This document shows, piece after piece, positions 36,680 to 53,157 of a stretch of DNA of 64,000 bases. The stretch lies in contig OZ017795.1 of assembly GCA_963969395.1 (NCBI GenBank), positions 13,702,001 to 13,766,000 on the forward strand, written 5' to 3'. A program made the position numbers and the translations under genes. The number at the start of each line of letters is the position of its first letter. Position 1 is the first letter of the stretch. The notes beneath the pieces were generated by a model. It saw only the letters and a program-made list of their open reading frames with translations. It did not search any database and had not been told where the DNA came from. The DNA is from Pseudoscleropodium purum. Taxonomy: Eukaryota > Streptophyta > Bryopsida > Hypnales > Brachytheciaceae.

Positions 36680-37206
36680 AATTTGAAATTGTATGACTTC
36701 AAATTATAAATTTCAACTCCCAAAAGGAGTTGTTACATTCAATTTGGCTTCTATTAGTGTGCAATTTTTTTTTATTAGAGTAGCATTTGGCATTTCAACA
36801 TGTTTAACATATTCAAGAGCATCTTCTATGATTAACCACTGCCATATAATAAAAAAAAATTGAAATTGTATGACTTCAAATTATAAATTTCAACTTCCAA
36901 AAGGAGTTGTTACATTCAATTTGGCTTCTATTAATGTGCAATTTTTTTTATCAGAGTAGCATTTGGCATTTCAACATGTTTAACATATTCAAGAGCATCT
37001 TCTATGATTAACCACCGCCATATAATAAAAAAAGAATTTGAAATTGTATGACTTCAAGTTATAAATTTCAACTCCCAAAAAGAGTTGTTACATTCAATTT
37101 GGCTTCTATTAGTGTGCAATTTTTTTATTAGAGTAGCATTTGGCATTTCAACATGTTTAACATATTCAAGAGCATCTTCTATGATTAACCGCTGCCATAT
37201 AATAAA
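36680..37206. repeat. Tandem repeat, 177-178-bp unit, 3 copies
   Basis: Three nearly identical units begin at about 36680, 36857 and 37035. Each runs from 'tgaaattgtatgacttcaa' through 'ggagttgttacattcaattt' and 'agtagcatttggcatttcaa' to 'gccatataataaa'. Differences are mostly in the poly-A and poly-T lengths. High identity implies recent amplification. The unit length is in the nucleosome/satellite range, but three copies do not make a satellite. Confidence 0.92.
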
Positions 37207-40200
37207 GATATATATCCTATAGTTAGGAACAACCAAACCATATAATAAATTGCAAATGTACCTTGGGGAAATCACTCCTTATTAATTAAGGTATACATGT
37301 GCGTTTAGAGGATATTTAATGTGGGGCTATTTACCTTCATTATTGTATTTACAATAATCCTATTTTTACATAAAAAGCTACTAGAGGTATATTTTTAATA
37401 CCCTATGATTTTTTATAAATTCATTCATGTGATTTTATAGTTGGGTTACCTCACACATAAAACTTGTATATTCAATTTTTTTGTACATATCTATAGTATA
37501 CTCCATAAAACCAATGTCTTACATTTATACTTAATTTTTTGGATATATGCATTTCTAGTGTTGTGGTGCAATTTCAAATAATAACAAATAAGAATGTGTA
37601 GTTCAACCCTAGTTTTGGGTATTTCTAAATTCTATACCATGTATTCTAAACAACCTAATATAAAAAGGAATAAAGAACATTCTAAAAGCATCAAAGTGAT
37701 CAAACATGGTCATGATACTGAAACTATGACAAAGCACCAACATTAGCAATATAACATGAATAGCTTAAAAAATTGTCATTCTAAAAACACTATAGATTTA
37801 CAAAACATGACCTTAACTATAGCACAAAGATTATATATTTTACCTCTACATATCCATTTACAATGATTTTGAATTTAGGATCCAAAAATAAAAGAGTGTT
37901 TATAAAATACTAGCATAAAGAAGACGATTCCAAACATTTACAAACATATGTACAAGTAGTTTAGGCAATATAGAGTTTAGGGTGTCAAAGTATGGAGAAG
38001 ATTTCATGCAACTACTACACATCATTAGCTCAACCAAAACCAACAACTCCAAAGCATACTACACCTTTGATGAACACACTAAAATTCAAAAAGAAAAACT
38101 ATCCTAGTTCCATCATACTATTTGTGCTTTGATAGAGTCAATTCCTTAGCTACCAAACCCAAACAAAAGCTCTCAAAGTCGAGCAAGAGCAACTTGTATA
38201 TAAGCTAAAACATGGTGATTCTATAAGATTTTTATATTGTAGTTTGGCATTAAAGTCATTTTTGAAAATTCAAGTGAACAAAAGGATAAAGCCATAATAT
38301 GAGTTGACTTGATTTACATAACCTTGAGAGAAATTTTAGAATTATGCAAGATGTGCAAATCGTGGTCAAAACTTGATGTCAACCATTCTTGCCTCACTTG
38401 TGCACCTCCACCAAGATTTTGATCATACTTACCTATTATATAAACTTGAATTATCTTGCCCTAAAGGCCTAAACTCCATGCATCCTAGTAGCAAAAAAAC
38501 TCAAAGGTTGATGCACTCATAGCTATAAACTAGAAATTGATGCATTCATGACTAAATAAACCAAAGTTTGGTACATACCTAGTTCAATATGCTATGAACA
38601 TCCCTGCATATCATCTTTTGCACAACAATTAGTACCATAACAAAAAAAAACCCATTAAATAAGGCAAATTACTAGGAACCTACATAGAGAACAAGTTCAC
38701 AATCATAGATTATTTATGTTGTTTTTAGAGAATCAAGTTCTCAAAAAGCACCAAAAGGAGAAAACTACCTACAATGTGTTGTCAATATGGACTTGGATAC
38801 ATATTACTTTGATTTTAGATTTTTATGTTTTTCATCATCTTTGAGCTTTTGTAATTACTTGTAGAAATTTTTCATACATGTAGTTTCAACATATGACATG
38901 AAGAATATGTATAACCAAATTTTTAGTAGACCTATTGATTATTATATTTGTTTATCTTTTATAAAGATTATTTTTGGTACAATAATAGATTAGTAAGTAT
39001 TGAAGAACCGGATTCTTTCAAGTTTAGTAATCTAAGGAAATCAGCTCATCTATGACACTCTTCAAAATCAACTCATCTGTGATATCCTTCAAAATCAGCT
39101 CATCCATGAGATTGATTACCTAAGTCTTCCATCCAAACCTTTCCTTGAATGACTTCATTCTAAATGTTGAATGGCATGGTCTTTTTCTAACAAGCACTAG
39201 TACCATAACTACATACATTTTTAGCAAGTGACTTGAGACTTCATTCAATCTTCATATGAACTTGAATAACTAATTTTTGCTTTCACCTTATCTTAACTCC
39301 CAACATTGATAACAAAAAGGTAGTTGTGGTGGACATTAGATGGTATTTGAGGCCTCCAACAACCTATTTGGGGTTTGTTCCCCCGCAATGAACAGTACAT
39401 GCAATTGTTTAAAAAAAAAATTTTAAAAGAAGTTTTAATTCTTAGAATGCAAAAAAAAAGTTGAACTTTAAAAAAAAAAAAATTTGGCAATGACATGGCA
39501 CTCTCTTAACCATGTTCAAATGCACCACTAGCCATGTTTACTACGTTCTCAAGGCTAGATTACTTGCAGTCTCTTGGCCGCTTCAAATTTCATCTAATGA
39601 GAGAGATAAAAATACAACAATACCTGTAATTATTGGTTGAGTTGCTAAAAAGAAGTTTGCTACTCTTCACGCAATCACTATAGAAAAGTAGTGGCAAGGC
39701 AAGTTGTGAAACCGTAGCTGCAAGCAACTCATTTCATGTTGGTGGGAAGTTGTGAAAACTTAGCTATAAGCAACTCAATTCACACTGGTGGGAACATTAT
39801 AGGGTTGGTACTGGGTGTTGTTGTTTATGACTTTGTATCAATGACTGCCTGCAAATGTAACCTTATCAAACAATTTGCATCATGTGTCCTTCTTGCTTGT
39901 AGTTATACTACAGACAATACTTATAAGCATTGACACCAAGAAGGATGAGAGGCAAAATACTAAGATCAACTTTAAACCCTAAACTCCAAGCATATGCTAC
40001 ACCAAATTTTGAGGCCTATTGTCAACCCCAACCTAATCGATCGCCTTGCAACCCTAAACTCAAAACTACAACCACAAAAGAGAATTGAAAAAAAACACCT
40101 TAGCAAACCCTAAGTACATTACATTGAAACACAACACCAACAAAGAAATGCAACAATAAGCCCAAAGTTCTCACTTACCCTAGCCACATGAGAGAGCTAA

Positions 40201-43200
40201 ATCCTAAATCAATTTCTTAATTAACAGGTCTTTTATGTAAACATAAATCATAGTCATACAACATTTCATGTGAATATAAATCCCCCATACAACCTTATAT
40301 ATAAACATAAATCCTTGTCATAGAGCCTTCATAGTAGATTTATTCAATGCTTTTATTTCTCATAATAGACTCTTACATGGGCCTTCACTTTGTTGGTACA
40401 TTTATTGAGGGATTGGTTTGAATAAGATGGAATTGTGAATTATTAACAATGAATTGCTAGAACCAAAAACTTTAAATTTACTTAACTGTAAACATTTTAT
40501 CATCTATATTAAAATTATTTGTCTACATCTATATTTACCCTATTAATAAAAAATTTATACAACCCCTATTTTTCAACACTAACTTATTCATAAAATTCCT
40601 ACTATATGATATTTTTACATATTCTAATATATATATATATATATTACAATCTATAATATTTCATGAACCCTATAGTAGCCCTACATATTATATAAAATGT
40701 GCCTACTTTGAATTAAATGGACCCTATCTTTAAACTAATGTAGTTTTCTAAAAATCAATAGTGATCTTCTTGAGAAATGCACCAACTACTGAACATTGGA
40801 ACAAGTGGGAGAGTGCTAAGCAACAATGTCAAAGGACAAATAGTGGGAGTGAAATTGCTTCCATTTTTGGGCTAGGTGCAATTATGTTGCTAAAAATGAA
40901 CTGAGGTAGACTTTAATAGAAGTGTGCTTGAACTTTGTGAATATGGTTATTCTTACTATTAGAGGTTGTCAACAATACATGAATTGCAAGCACTTATATT
41001 ACTTGTTTTGTTAATTTTGCAAGATGGACATCCATAATGTCAAATTCATTTGTGCATTGAATTACAATTTCAACAAGTTGAAGCTACGTCTAGTGTGAGT
41101 AGGGATAATCATTGTTTCAAAATAGACATTGCCACATTCTTCTATCTATTTCATTTGTATTGTATTAATTTATATTTGTTACAATTGAAATTATTTGAAA
41201 TGTATCAAATGGAAAATGTTTATGCATTCATAAAGTATGAAAGTATGGAAGTATATCTCAAGAGTCAAATGTTTTGAAATAAGAAGATATGAATGTCTAA
41301 GAACTACAATTGTGATCTCCAATATAATTTATATATATGAATAAGAATTTTATTTTATTTTATTTTCCATTTTTTCCATTTTTCATTTTTTTCCATTTTG
41401 TTTTCAAATTTTTGGAGGATGTCTTCCATATATTATAAATTGTTTTCTCCAAGATTGGTCACTCTTTTAGGTTGGAGTATATTTACAAGGGGTTCATAAG
41501 ATTATAATGTAATAACTTGGGTTTGAATCTTGTGAGGCCTTATATTATACTGGTGGACATAGTCTTTACACTTACTTGATTGTTAAAAATTGTGACAGAG
41601 TAGTTGTAGCGAAGGCTAGGTAATACCCATCTTTATTTTTGTGAGTATTACTTCTTCAGATTATTATATTGTGTCCTATAAAAAATCTAAAATTTGGTAG
41701 TGAATAGAATTGTAGTGGGTAAACTAAGTGCTTAACTATGTGTTGAAGTTTGAGGGTTTTTTTGTATTCAAAATGGCAATTGCTAGAGCATAAAAAGAAT
41801 TAAACAAAACCCACAATTATAGGAGTAGTGGTTATAGGTCCTAAAATTTACTATAAATAGTAAACTTTTTCTAAATTTCTGAAAAGAAAAAGAATTTTAG
41901 AGGCTTTAGGCTCACAAGCTCACTGCTCTAGGCTTGCATGCTAGCATTGTTGTCTCAACAAAGAGGGGTGCATGGGCCTTGTTTTGTGGCATTCCAACCT
42001 ACAATGTGAAAGTTATTGAATTTCAAGGTTGTTACAAATTTTTTTAAATTAGAAAACTGATTTTTCTTTAATTAGAAAATTGATTTTTCTTTTCTTTTGA
42101 CTGTGGCAATGGCACGGGGCACATTATTCAGATTTTATAATACATATTGTTCGACTTTCCATTCAACTTCTATTTTTTGTTAGAAAAATGACAAAATCTA
42201 AATTCTATGCAATTCTATCAAGTTCTCTCACTCTAACTTAAGATTTTGTCTTTCTTATACAACTTTACAAGAGAAAGAGTTTTTTACAATACTTATGGTT
42301 GTACTTGGTATTTTCCATAAGTTAAATAGGGGTTTGTTGAACTCTTACCAATATGACCTTGTAAAATGACTTCAACTCCATGTATGGTGCTATATGGTTG
42401 TAAAATAATAGAACCAATCATGAATGCTTGAGAATCATTCTCGAAAAGCTTCACATATGTAAATACACGACAATTTAAGGATTCTTCAAGTTTTGACTTT
42501 GAAAACTCTTAAGAATATAAAAATTCTCCAAAAATATCAATCTCTGTTTGAAAAATTATGGTTTTCATTATTTTACAACAAATTAAAACAAACTACTTAT
42601 AACTTTAATCCTATACATGTACATCAACCAACATAAATGGTTGTCAATATTCTAAGAGAAGCTTTGCCCTTATAACACTAATTCTTCTCATTCACAAATA
42701 CACACCTAAACAAAGGGTAGTTACACCTTCTTCAAGAAGCAAAATTTCTTCAAGAATGAGAAGTTGGTGAGAGAAAAAAGAGCCAATGAAGAGCCATTGT
42801 GCATGAAGAAGGAGCCAATGTAAACTAGAAATTGGATTACATGTTTGTACTAGATGAGTAAGTTTGCATGATTTGAAGGTCCAATTACATAGGTTGGAGT
42901 TCCAAAGTTGAATCATGACAGGCCAAGTCGAAATGCTTGGTTGTCAACAATATAGACTATTGGCACCGCAAATATGAAAAATTCTTTGTGAAATCTTTTG
43001 AATGCCCATTTTTCAACTTCGGAGTAGAAGAATGGGCAAAATTCAATTAATAGGGAATGGGAGCTCTACTATACACGTATAACCAACGAAAAAGTGGCAC
43101 GTCTTAGTTCTCCATTAATTGAATCCAGGGTGAACAAGGTGTAACTACCTTTTCTAAGAGAAGCTCTGCATTCTAAACTTTTCATCTTTCTATTCTTTAA

Positions 43201-43300
43201 AGTGACTCAATTCTCAAGTAATACTACAAGCTTCTACTCATATTTCATCACCTTACCCTCCCCTCCAAGCAATCAAACTAAGATGACTTACATAGATAGC
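37207..43300. other. AT-rich intergenic DNA upstream of the CK2 gene
   Basis: No gene is recognisable. A reversed segment at 39350-39500 is related to the element at 7825-8111 ('tttgttccccc', 'ggcaatgacatggc'). There is a TA run near 40630-40645. The long poly-A stretches at 39411-39485 fall inside the repeat-related segment. GC content rises from about 43300. Confidence 0.6.
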
Positions 43301-43446
43301 AACACTAGGTGGGTCCCATCCAAGGCGAACAGGTGGCAAGCCTAAATGCTGACACGACCAACGCATCTCCCGCAACGGATGAGATCGTCAAGATATCCGT
43401 CCGGTCCATCTGTCCAGTATCACGCAAGTATCTCATCCAACGGATG

Positions 43447-43454
43447 AAACCCTA
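43447..43454 (+). promoter_or_regulatory. Telo-box-like promoter motif (AAACCCTA)
   Basis: AAACCCTA lies about 350 bp before the CK2 alpha ATG, within 'ggatgaaaccctagcttgg' and followed by a CT-rich 'cctctcctctcctac' stretch. This motif recurs in plant promoters of growth- and translation-related genes, often beside CT-rich start regions. Transcription probably begins close after it. No TATA box is evident. This is inference from motif and position. Confidence 0.4.
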
Positions 43455-43645
43455 GCTTGGCCTCTCCTCTCCTACTTGCCCTTCCTGGCAGGGCACCGAC
43501 GCTTTCGGATCCTCGTGTGTTCGGTAGCCATTTTCCTCAGTTTTGATCGTCGTTCGCAGTTCGTTCCGGTCACGGGGGTCGTCGGGAGGGCCGCCGAGGT
43601 TTGCGTTACCGATCCGGAATTTTTTTGGCGATTTTCTGGCGTTTT

Positions 43646-43802
43646 ATGGGAAGATTTTTGATCATTTCGAGCTGCACGGTGGCCCCCGGAGCCCGAGGAA
43701 TGCGACATCTTGTGCAGTTTGAGGATTTCCCTAGGCGTCCGTTCGCCGTGGTAAAGCAGGCGCTTTCGAGGTGGATCGGGACCGGTCGTCCGGGACACAT
43801 GT

Positions 43803-43822
<20 letters not shown>
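43646..43822 (+). other. Upstream ORF overlapping the CK2 alpha start
   Basis: An ATG at 43646 opens a 58-codon frame that ends with TAA at 43820-43822, overlapping the first codons of the long CK2 frame (ATG at 43803) in a different frame. If this segment is in the mRNA, translation of the uORF would hinder initiation at 43803 and could favour the internal ATG at 44109. The uORF peptide has no recognised motif. Confidence 0.35.
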
Positions 43823-47220
<3,398 letters not shown>

Positions 47221-48560
47221 GGAGATGACATTGTATATTCAAGTACGTCCAGTCCTCCTTTGAATTTGTGCCTTCCACGAGGTCTTGCCGTGCTGCATCT
47301 GAATGGTTTGTTTTGTCGGCATTTTTTGTGTTGAGCTTGAGCATGTAATAATTAGATTCTGGAGGAAACTGTTCAAGAAGAATCTCTCCACGGGATCACT
47401 GTATGATTCATGTAGTCCAGAATCTAATTTTCTGTTCCTATTGCAGGTGGACTTTCGTATGACTTTGCTCCTGAGCAGGTTGCCATGTAAATGGCTACTG
47501 AAGTCTGAGGCGAAGTTGTGTTGGTGAATCCTTTTGGCACGGTGACTTTTCCATGTGCCTAGATTCTTCTTTGGGGGTTGCTGGTTAGGTCAGCAGTTCA
47601 CTGCTTTGTCGAGGCAGAATGTTACAGCTAGGGATCATTTTCCTCTGTGATGGACTTCGGTCAAGCGGTCTCTCTTCTCGGGAAGATTACTATGAATATG
47701 TCTTGGTAGGTAGGATGTTGCAGAAAGCGAGTCTCTAATATGGAGGCCGACGATGGACCCAGTCTCCTGACGTATTTGCAGGCCCTTGTTTTCAGGAATC
47801 TCTTCGACCTGATGGGCTCGTGCCGTGACTTTCCTTGAGTGCAAAGGGCAGTTCCGTGTGCTCGGATGTTGCGGGGTTTACTGACTTGTTTGTCTACCGT
47901 TGTTTCCTTTTGACCAGATCTTCCGCTCTACTGCTGTGTCAAATTTGTTGTTTTATCGTTTGCACGATGCAACGGTTCTTTTTATGACCCGGCCTGTATT
48001 TCTCCTGCATTTCTGCTGGGGAGGTTGTTTTCTTGTGCTGAAGGCCGGTAGCCATGCGAATGGAGCTGATTTGCGCCCGATGTGCGAGTTGTGCAGATTT
48101 TTGTCTGGAAATTTGTTTTGTAATGAGAATCTTGAGTTTGGGTGTGCTGAGTCATTCATTGACTGCACATCTGAGCGCGTTTCGATCTGGTCACTTTGGT
48201 CTGGGTACTCGACTCCCTGAAGATCATCCTATATGACGTTGGCGTGGTGTTCTTCTTTGTGGGTCTCAGGGTGATTCCTGTTTCTGCATTCGGAGTTGCA
48301 AGATCCCTTGGATGCCTGCTGGACTGTTTCAGTCGATGGGACAACCTTCGGAGTACGAGCTTTTATGCCAGACAGAAACGCTTTTAGGGGGAGACCCTAC
48401 GTTTGCTACCTTCTTGAGCTAGTAATGCGTGCGCTCTACATTTCGTGGTGTCTTTGATTGTAAGAACGATGGCAAACTGAAAGGCAATATGGTAAGTGCA
48501 CCGTAGTTCATGATCTCGGGCTGCAGGAGTGCTCTCTGGATGAGCGTGTTTTCGAATCTA
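47221..48560 (+). other. GC-richer 3' flank of the CK2 alpha gene
   Basis: Composition stays gene-like for about 1.3 kb after the stop codon, with T-rich stretches. There are several 60-106 codon frames on both strands, none with a recognised motif. It is probably the 3' UTR, perhaps with introns, or decayed sequence. No second gene can be supported. Confidence 0.45.
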
Positions 48561-48781
48561 GGTGTAATCAGAGCACACTTGATTGCGGAAAATTTAAAAG
48601 TCCAGGGAGAATTTTTTCGCCATTGGTCTCACTCTGAGATAGGACGGAGTAGGCCCAGTTTTTTGTATCGACGGCTTTCTACTTTTTAGCTCCACCTGTT
48701 TCCTAATCGTATACACCCTTTGCAAATACAGGAGAACTAATAAGCAGTAAGCAATATGGCAGGGACCGTTGTAACACATTC
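48561..48781. other. Transition from GC-richer to AT-rich DNA
   Basis: Nothing recognisable. Confidence 0.4.
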
Positions 48782-48911
48782 CTTTAGAGGTTTTGACATT
48801 CATGACATTTGTATGGGGCAAGGGCTGGAACCAGCAATCAATATCACTTTAGAGGTTGTGACATTTATGACATTTGTATGGGGTGGGGGTTGGGACTAGC
48901 AATCAATATTA
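48782..48911. repeat. 65-bp tandem duplication
   Basis: Two units, from 'ctttagaggttttgacatt' at 48782 and 'ctttagaggttgtgacatt' at 48847, continue through 'atgacatttgtatgggg' to 'agcaatcaatat'. A few substitutions separate them. Confidence 0.85.
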
Positions 48912-48951
48912 CTCTAGAGTGCTGCTTATTAGAAGTTCTAATGTATGATGA

Positions 48952-49320
48952 TAGAACTACCTATTTTAATTAACTTAAGTAGGTCAACCTGTATGGCATA
49001 GGAAAGTTGTGGAGAAATGGAATTCAATGTGCCAAAATAAGGATGAAGAAGAATGCAAAAAAAATATTAATTTCTCTCCAAGAATGAATATTTTATTCAA
49101 TATTAATGTGGATTTTTCATGTGGACTTGGTGTGGTCTTATAGACTCACCTATTATGGTAAGCTCTGGCACTTCTCCCTAAGTTAAGAAGGAAGAGAGAT
49201 GAGCGGACAAGAAGGTAAAAATAATGAATATTTGTCAATGAATAGTACATTCAAGTGATGTTCACTATAGGTCAGCTTGTAAAGTTATTGTAGGGGGCTT
49301 GTTCAAAGTAGGTACTTCTA
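48952..49320 (+). mobile_element. TIR element, family D, copy 1 (369 bp)
   Basis: The ends are TAGAACTACCTATTTTAA and, inverted, CAAAGTAGGTACTTCTA. The interior has 'gaatgaatattttattcaat' and 'gagagatgagcggacaagaa'. A second copy in the same orientation begins 166 bp further on at 49487. There is no coding capacity and the target duplication is not resolved. The pair also looks like a direct repeat, but the inverted ends argue against LTRs. Confidence 0.65.
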
Positions 49321-49486
49321 CTAAAATTTCTAATTTTTCTTGAAAATTAGGAATTGAATTGTTTGTAACAAATATCATTAGTGTGAGGTGTATATATTCA
49401 TCATTGTGCCACATCAATTTTCTTGTTTTTTTGGGGGGGTGTATTCTATAGGTAGTGTAAAGCCTAAACCTATTTGTAGCCTAAAG

Positions 49487-49837
49487 TAGAAGTACCTATT
49501 TCAAATAACTTAAGGATTTCAGACTCAATGATGTGGGGAAGTCATGGGGAATTGAGTTCAGTGTGTGCAAAAATAAGGTTGTGGATGAATGTAAAAAAAA
49601 AAGGAAATTTTTTCTTCCAAAATGAATATTTTATTGAATATAAACGTAAATTTTGTACTTGGATCCATCCTTGTTACATAAATTCACCTATTTCAGTTAG
49701 CTTCAACACTTCTTTCAAAGTCAAGAGGAATGAGAGATGAGTGGACAAGAAGGAATGAATAGTGCATCTAATTGTTGTATAGAATAGGTCAACCTATGAA
49801 GCCATTATGGGGGGTCTATCCAAAATAGGTACTTCTA
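49487..49837 (+). mobile_element. TIR element, family D, copy 2 (351 bp)
   Basis: The ends are TAGAAGTACCTATTTC and, inverted, AAAATAGGTACTTCTA, better matched than in copy 1. The interior is collinear with copy 1 ('aaaatgaatattttattgaa', 'gagagatgagtggacaagaa'). Confidence 0.7.
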
Positions 49838-52460
49838 CCTTATATAAGATATTGGTGTGTTTTGTTTTCCTAAATGATCCATAACAAGTCTAATTTAAAG
49901 TTTTATATTTGAAATCCAAAAAAATCATTAAAACATATGAAACTTTGACTTTTTGTGTAGTGTAGTGCAAACACTAATAAGCCTTTTTCGTCATCCAATT
50001 ATGAATATTATTTTTATTTTGTTTTTCTAATATTTCGACATAATAAGTCTTCAATAGATGGAATTTATAAGCAATAATTTTCATAACTTGTAATACTAGG
50101 GTTAAATCCTAAAACTCTTTATAAACGAATATGAATTTTGCAAAATTTGGGCATCTAAGATGAATTATTAGATGTTTTTTTCTTCATTTGAAATTTTAAA
50201 TAAGAAGAACAGAAAAATTGTTAATGAATCTCAATTTTATGTAGACCTAATAGTTGACTAAAAAAATTATTTATATATTTTTTTATTTTAGGCCCCTACT
50301 TGAACAAGCATAGCATAACATCATTTTGTTTTGAAAATTTACTTATTATTTCCATAAATTTGAGATAGGGATTTGGAAGTCTATTAACCTCTAAAGGACC
50401 AACCTGTCTATTTAGCCAACATAGTAATTTTTGGCATGATGTTGTGATTACTGATCATCATATTTTTGGTCCAAACTTTGATAGAAGGTATATAGCATGT
50501 TTATTTATGATGTGAGCAAAATTTCATGACATTTGAACACATGAGTCAAAAGTTATGGCTTGAAATGTTATTTTTTAATAAGGCAGTCTAGGCAAATAAG
50601 AAAAAATCATTTTTTTGAGAAATAAAATTTGAAATTGGTTCTCTAGAGTTACATATACATGGATAGCTTTGAATCATTCTATTCTAATCAATTAGTCAAA
50701 AGTTATGAAGATTTTTTGTTTGCAAGCAATTATAAATTCTACACTCTAAAATAAACTTTGAAGTCCTTTATCTTACTCAATTTTTAATGTTTTTGAAAAA
50801 ATAAAAATTATAGGATATATATTGTTTATTACAACATTGCAACTATTGGAATTGTCATTTTTCAATTCTATAATTAAATTCTTTATAAATTTTGTATTTT
50901 GAATCATTCTCTACTACTATCCACTTACTATTTTTTCCTATATGTTGTACAATTCCAAATAATCTAAATATTTTCAAACATCTGGCTAACTTTTCTAGGA
51001 CAAAGAATCCAAAAAAGCACCACCATTTTGAACATTTTTTTTAATAGAAAAATGAGCTTGTGAAGTGTAGTTGCCTTGTTTTGTGCAAGGCCCAAAAAAT
51101 GATTTCAATGAATTTGAATGCTTTTATTTTGCAATCTACATAGTGAAATTTTTTGAAATTCTTACCACATATTTTCATGTCAACCTACTACAAGATCCTA
51201 TAGTTAGATGTGTCAAAAAAAAATTTTTTTTTTTCTAAGATTTAGTCCTTGTCCTAAAAATGATAGTTTTCAAGTGTTTTTGGTGAAAACATAGTCAAAG
51301 AACTTAAGGAGTTAAATCCACATTATCAAAAGCTAGAGTAGTCTTCAAAAAAACATTTTGTTGGAAAAAATACTTTTTAGGTTTACATTGCCTTTAGACA
51401 TTGTCTTTTGTATAGGTGATTGTACAACTAGACAAAAATAAGTTCCAACTAATACAAATTCTAAATCATAATTAAAATTTGATCAATAGTTTTTTTTCAA
51501 AAAGTGCTAATTGTTGGCAGTTTCATGAGTGTTTTCCAAAGTTCTTGAACATAGTATTTTGCATTACAAGTTTTAGGCTTTTTTATAAGAAACTTTGAAA
51601 GATGACACTTTGTAGTGTGAAAAAAAACTTGTTATTAAAATTCATGCATCAAGATCTTACAATTAGCATGAATTTTACCCTAAAATTTTAGGGTGATATT
51701 TTATAAAAAGTTAAATAAGAGATCCAACAATTGAATATATAAAAAATTGAATGAACAAAAAAGGTTTTAATATGGATTTAGAAAAGGGTGATTTGGAATA
51801 GTTTTTGTTGAACACATTGAAAATTAAGCTCTAGGGATTAAACACTTAAAATTATAAATACAAATAGTTAAAAATATGTTCTATTTTGAGTCACAAAATG
51901 TGATAGAATGCTTTAATTTTTAAATTCTTATTTTTTTAAATGTTCAAATATATTCATAATTAAATTTTGAAATGATTAAGATTTACAAGTAATATTTATT
52001 TTGAGATGTATAAATTTAGAAATCTATTGATGTTTCAATACCAAAGATAGTTGAATTATACACAATGTACTCCACAATTTTGAAATTTTAAAATTCAAAC
52101 ATTTATATTTTACCATCTTAAATATACAATATTTCTAAATATAATTTAAAACTTAGTACATTTTAAAAATTCAATACTTCAATATTTCAATGCTTGGAAT
52201 ATATAAAAATTTGTGCATTTATAAATCAATTAGTAGTAGCATATTGTTCAATGTAACTACTAGGGCTCCATTGTTTTCTGCATTACAATCAATGAACTCA
52301 AGGTGTAGGACTCTTAGGGTTTGAGAGATAAAAGTTTCAACATGCTCTACAAAAATAGGAAAATAAATTACAAATAAACAAGACTAGTAAACAAATCAAT
52401 TATAAAAACATAAAAAAAAATACCAAGTAGAAAAACTATATAGGAAGTCATTCAAAACAT
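49838..52460. other. AT-rich intergenic DNA
   Basis: No gene is recognisable. It contains the reversed copy IV of the ~1-kb dispersed repeat at about 50370-51310. Confidence 0.6.
50370..51310 (-). repeat. Dispersed ~1-kb repeat, copy IV, reversed
   Basis: Read on the minus strand this follows copies II and III: 'aaaatgataatttt'-like text, 'ggatcttgtagtagg', 'gcaattacaa', 'aattgtacaacata', 'gattagaatagaatgattca' and 'tgtgttcaaatgtcatgaa'. It shows that the family is dispersed in both orientations. Confidence 0.65.
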
Positions 52461-52462
52461 GA

Positions 52463-53157
52463 GGGAGTCGACCCATTTCCAACCACTTAAGGAATTACAA
52501 GTATGTGGAATGCAAAATTTTAAGTGTAGAAACTTTCTCTAATGTAGATTTAGAGTTTGGAAGGATTATATAATTTTCCAAATTTTTTTAATTCAAAATA
52601 TAATTATTATGAATTTTTTAGCTGAACTATATTGTATGACTTGTACCGGTTATATAGACTTTTCTACTTCCAACCATGGGCTAGTTCCAAAATCAACTAA
52701 GCTTAAGGGCTAGTTGGAATATTGAGAGCCTGGCAACCAATCATAATGTACCACAACTACTCTAAGAACCACATCACAATTTCATAGAAAGAAAACAATC
52801 TATAGGTTGGAAGTAAGAGGGGTCAAGGTTGACGAATCTCTACGTCCGCCCCAAAATAGCGTCTATAATCCAGACGTCCGGACGCACGGACGCCAACAGA
52901 TGCAGCGTCCCTTCCGTCGTCGGAAGGCGGACGGACGGGGCGGACGCCCAGATCGTGCGGACCACATCAGTCCGCGTGTCGATCGGACGGCTGTATTGGG
53001 GCGGACGGATATCGGGGCGGACGGGGCGGTCCCGGCGGATGCTACGTCCACCGACCACGAATGTCAGCGAACGCTGCGAACATAGGGTCTGCGTCCGAAC
53101 GTCCCGGATGTCCTGTCAACCCTGAGAGGGGTGATCCAGAAATGGATTAGCTCCTAT
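52463..53157 (+). mobile_element. Dispersed TIR element, family C, copy 3, interrupted
   Basis: The left end GGGAGTCGACCCATTTCCAA pairs with the right end, which on the opposite strand reads AGGAGCTAATCCATTTCTGG. Without the nested 301-bp element and one copy of its 8-bp duplication it would be about 386 bp, like copies 1 and 2. Confidence 0.75.
52824..53124. mobile_element. GC-rich hAT-like non-autonomous element (301 bp)
   Basis: It is inserted in family C copy 3 with a perfect 8-bp target duplication AGAGGGGT (52816-52823 and 53125-53132). The ends are short inverted repeats, CAAGGTTGAC at the left and CAGGGTTGAC read inward from the right. An 8-bp duplication and CARGG ends are typical of hAT elements. 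The interior is strongly GC-rich in otherwise AT-rich DNA and is packed with CGGACG/CGTCCG motifs on both strands, like the subterminal transposase-binding repeats of hAT elements. Frames of 92-98 codons run across it but are Arg/Asp/Thr-rich repeat translations with no transposase motif. Confidence 0.85.

Noticed and set aside
48952..49837. Two direct repeats resembling LTRs
   Set aside because: Each copy has its own inverted ends, the spacer is only 166 bp, and no primer-binding site or polypurine tract is seen. Two TIR elements explain it better.
52807..53125. Four overlapping frames of 62-98 codons on both strands
   Set aside because: They are translations of the CGGACG-rich hAT-like element. 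They are repetitive in Arg, Asp and Thr and have no transposase motif.
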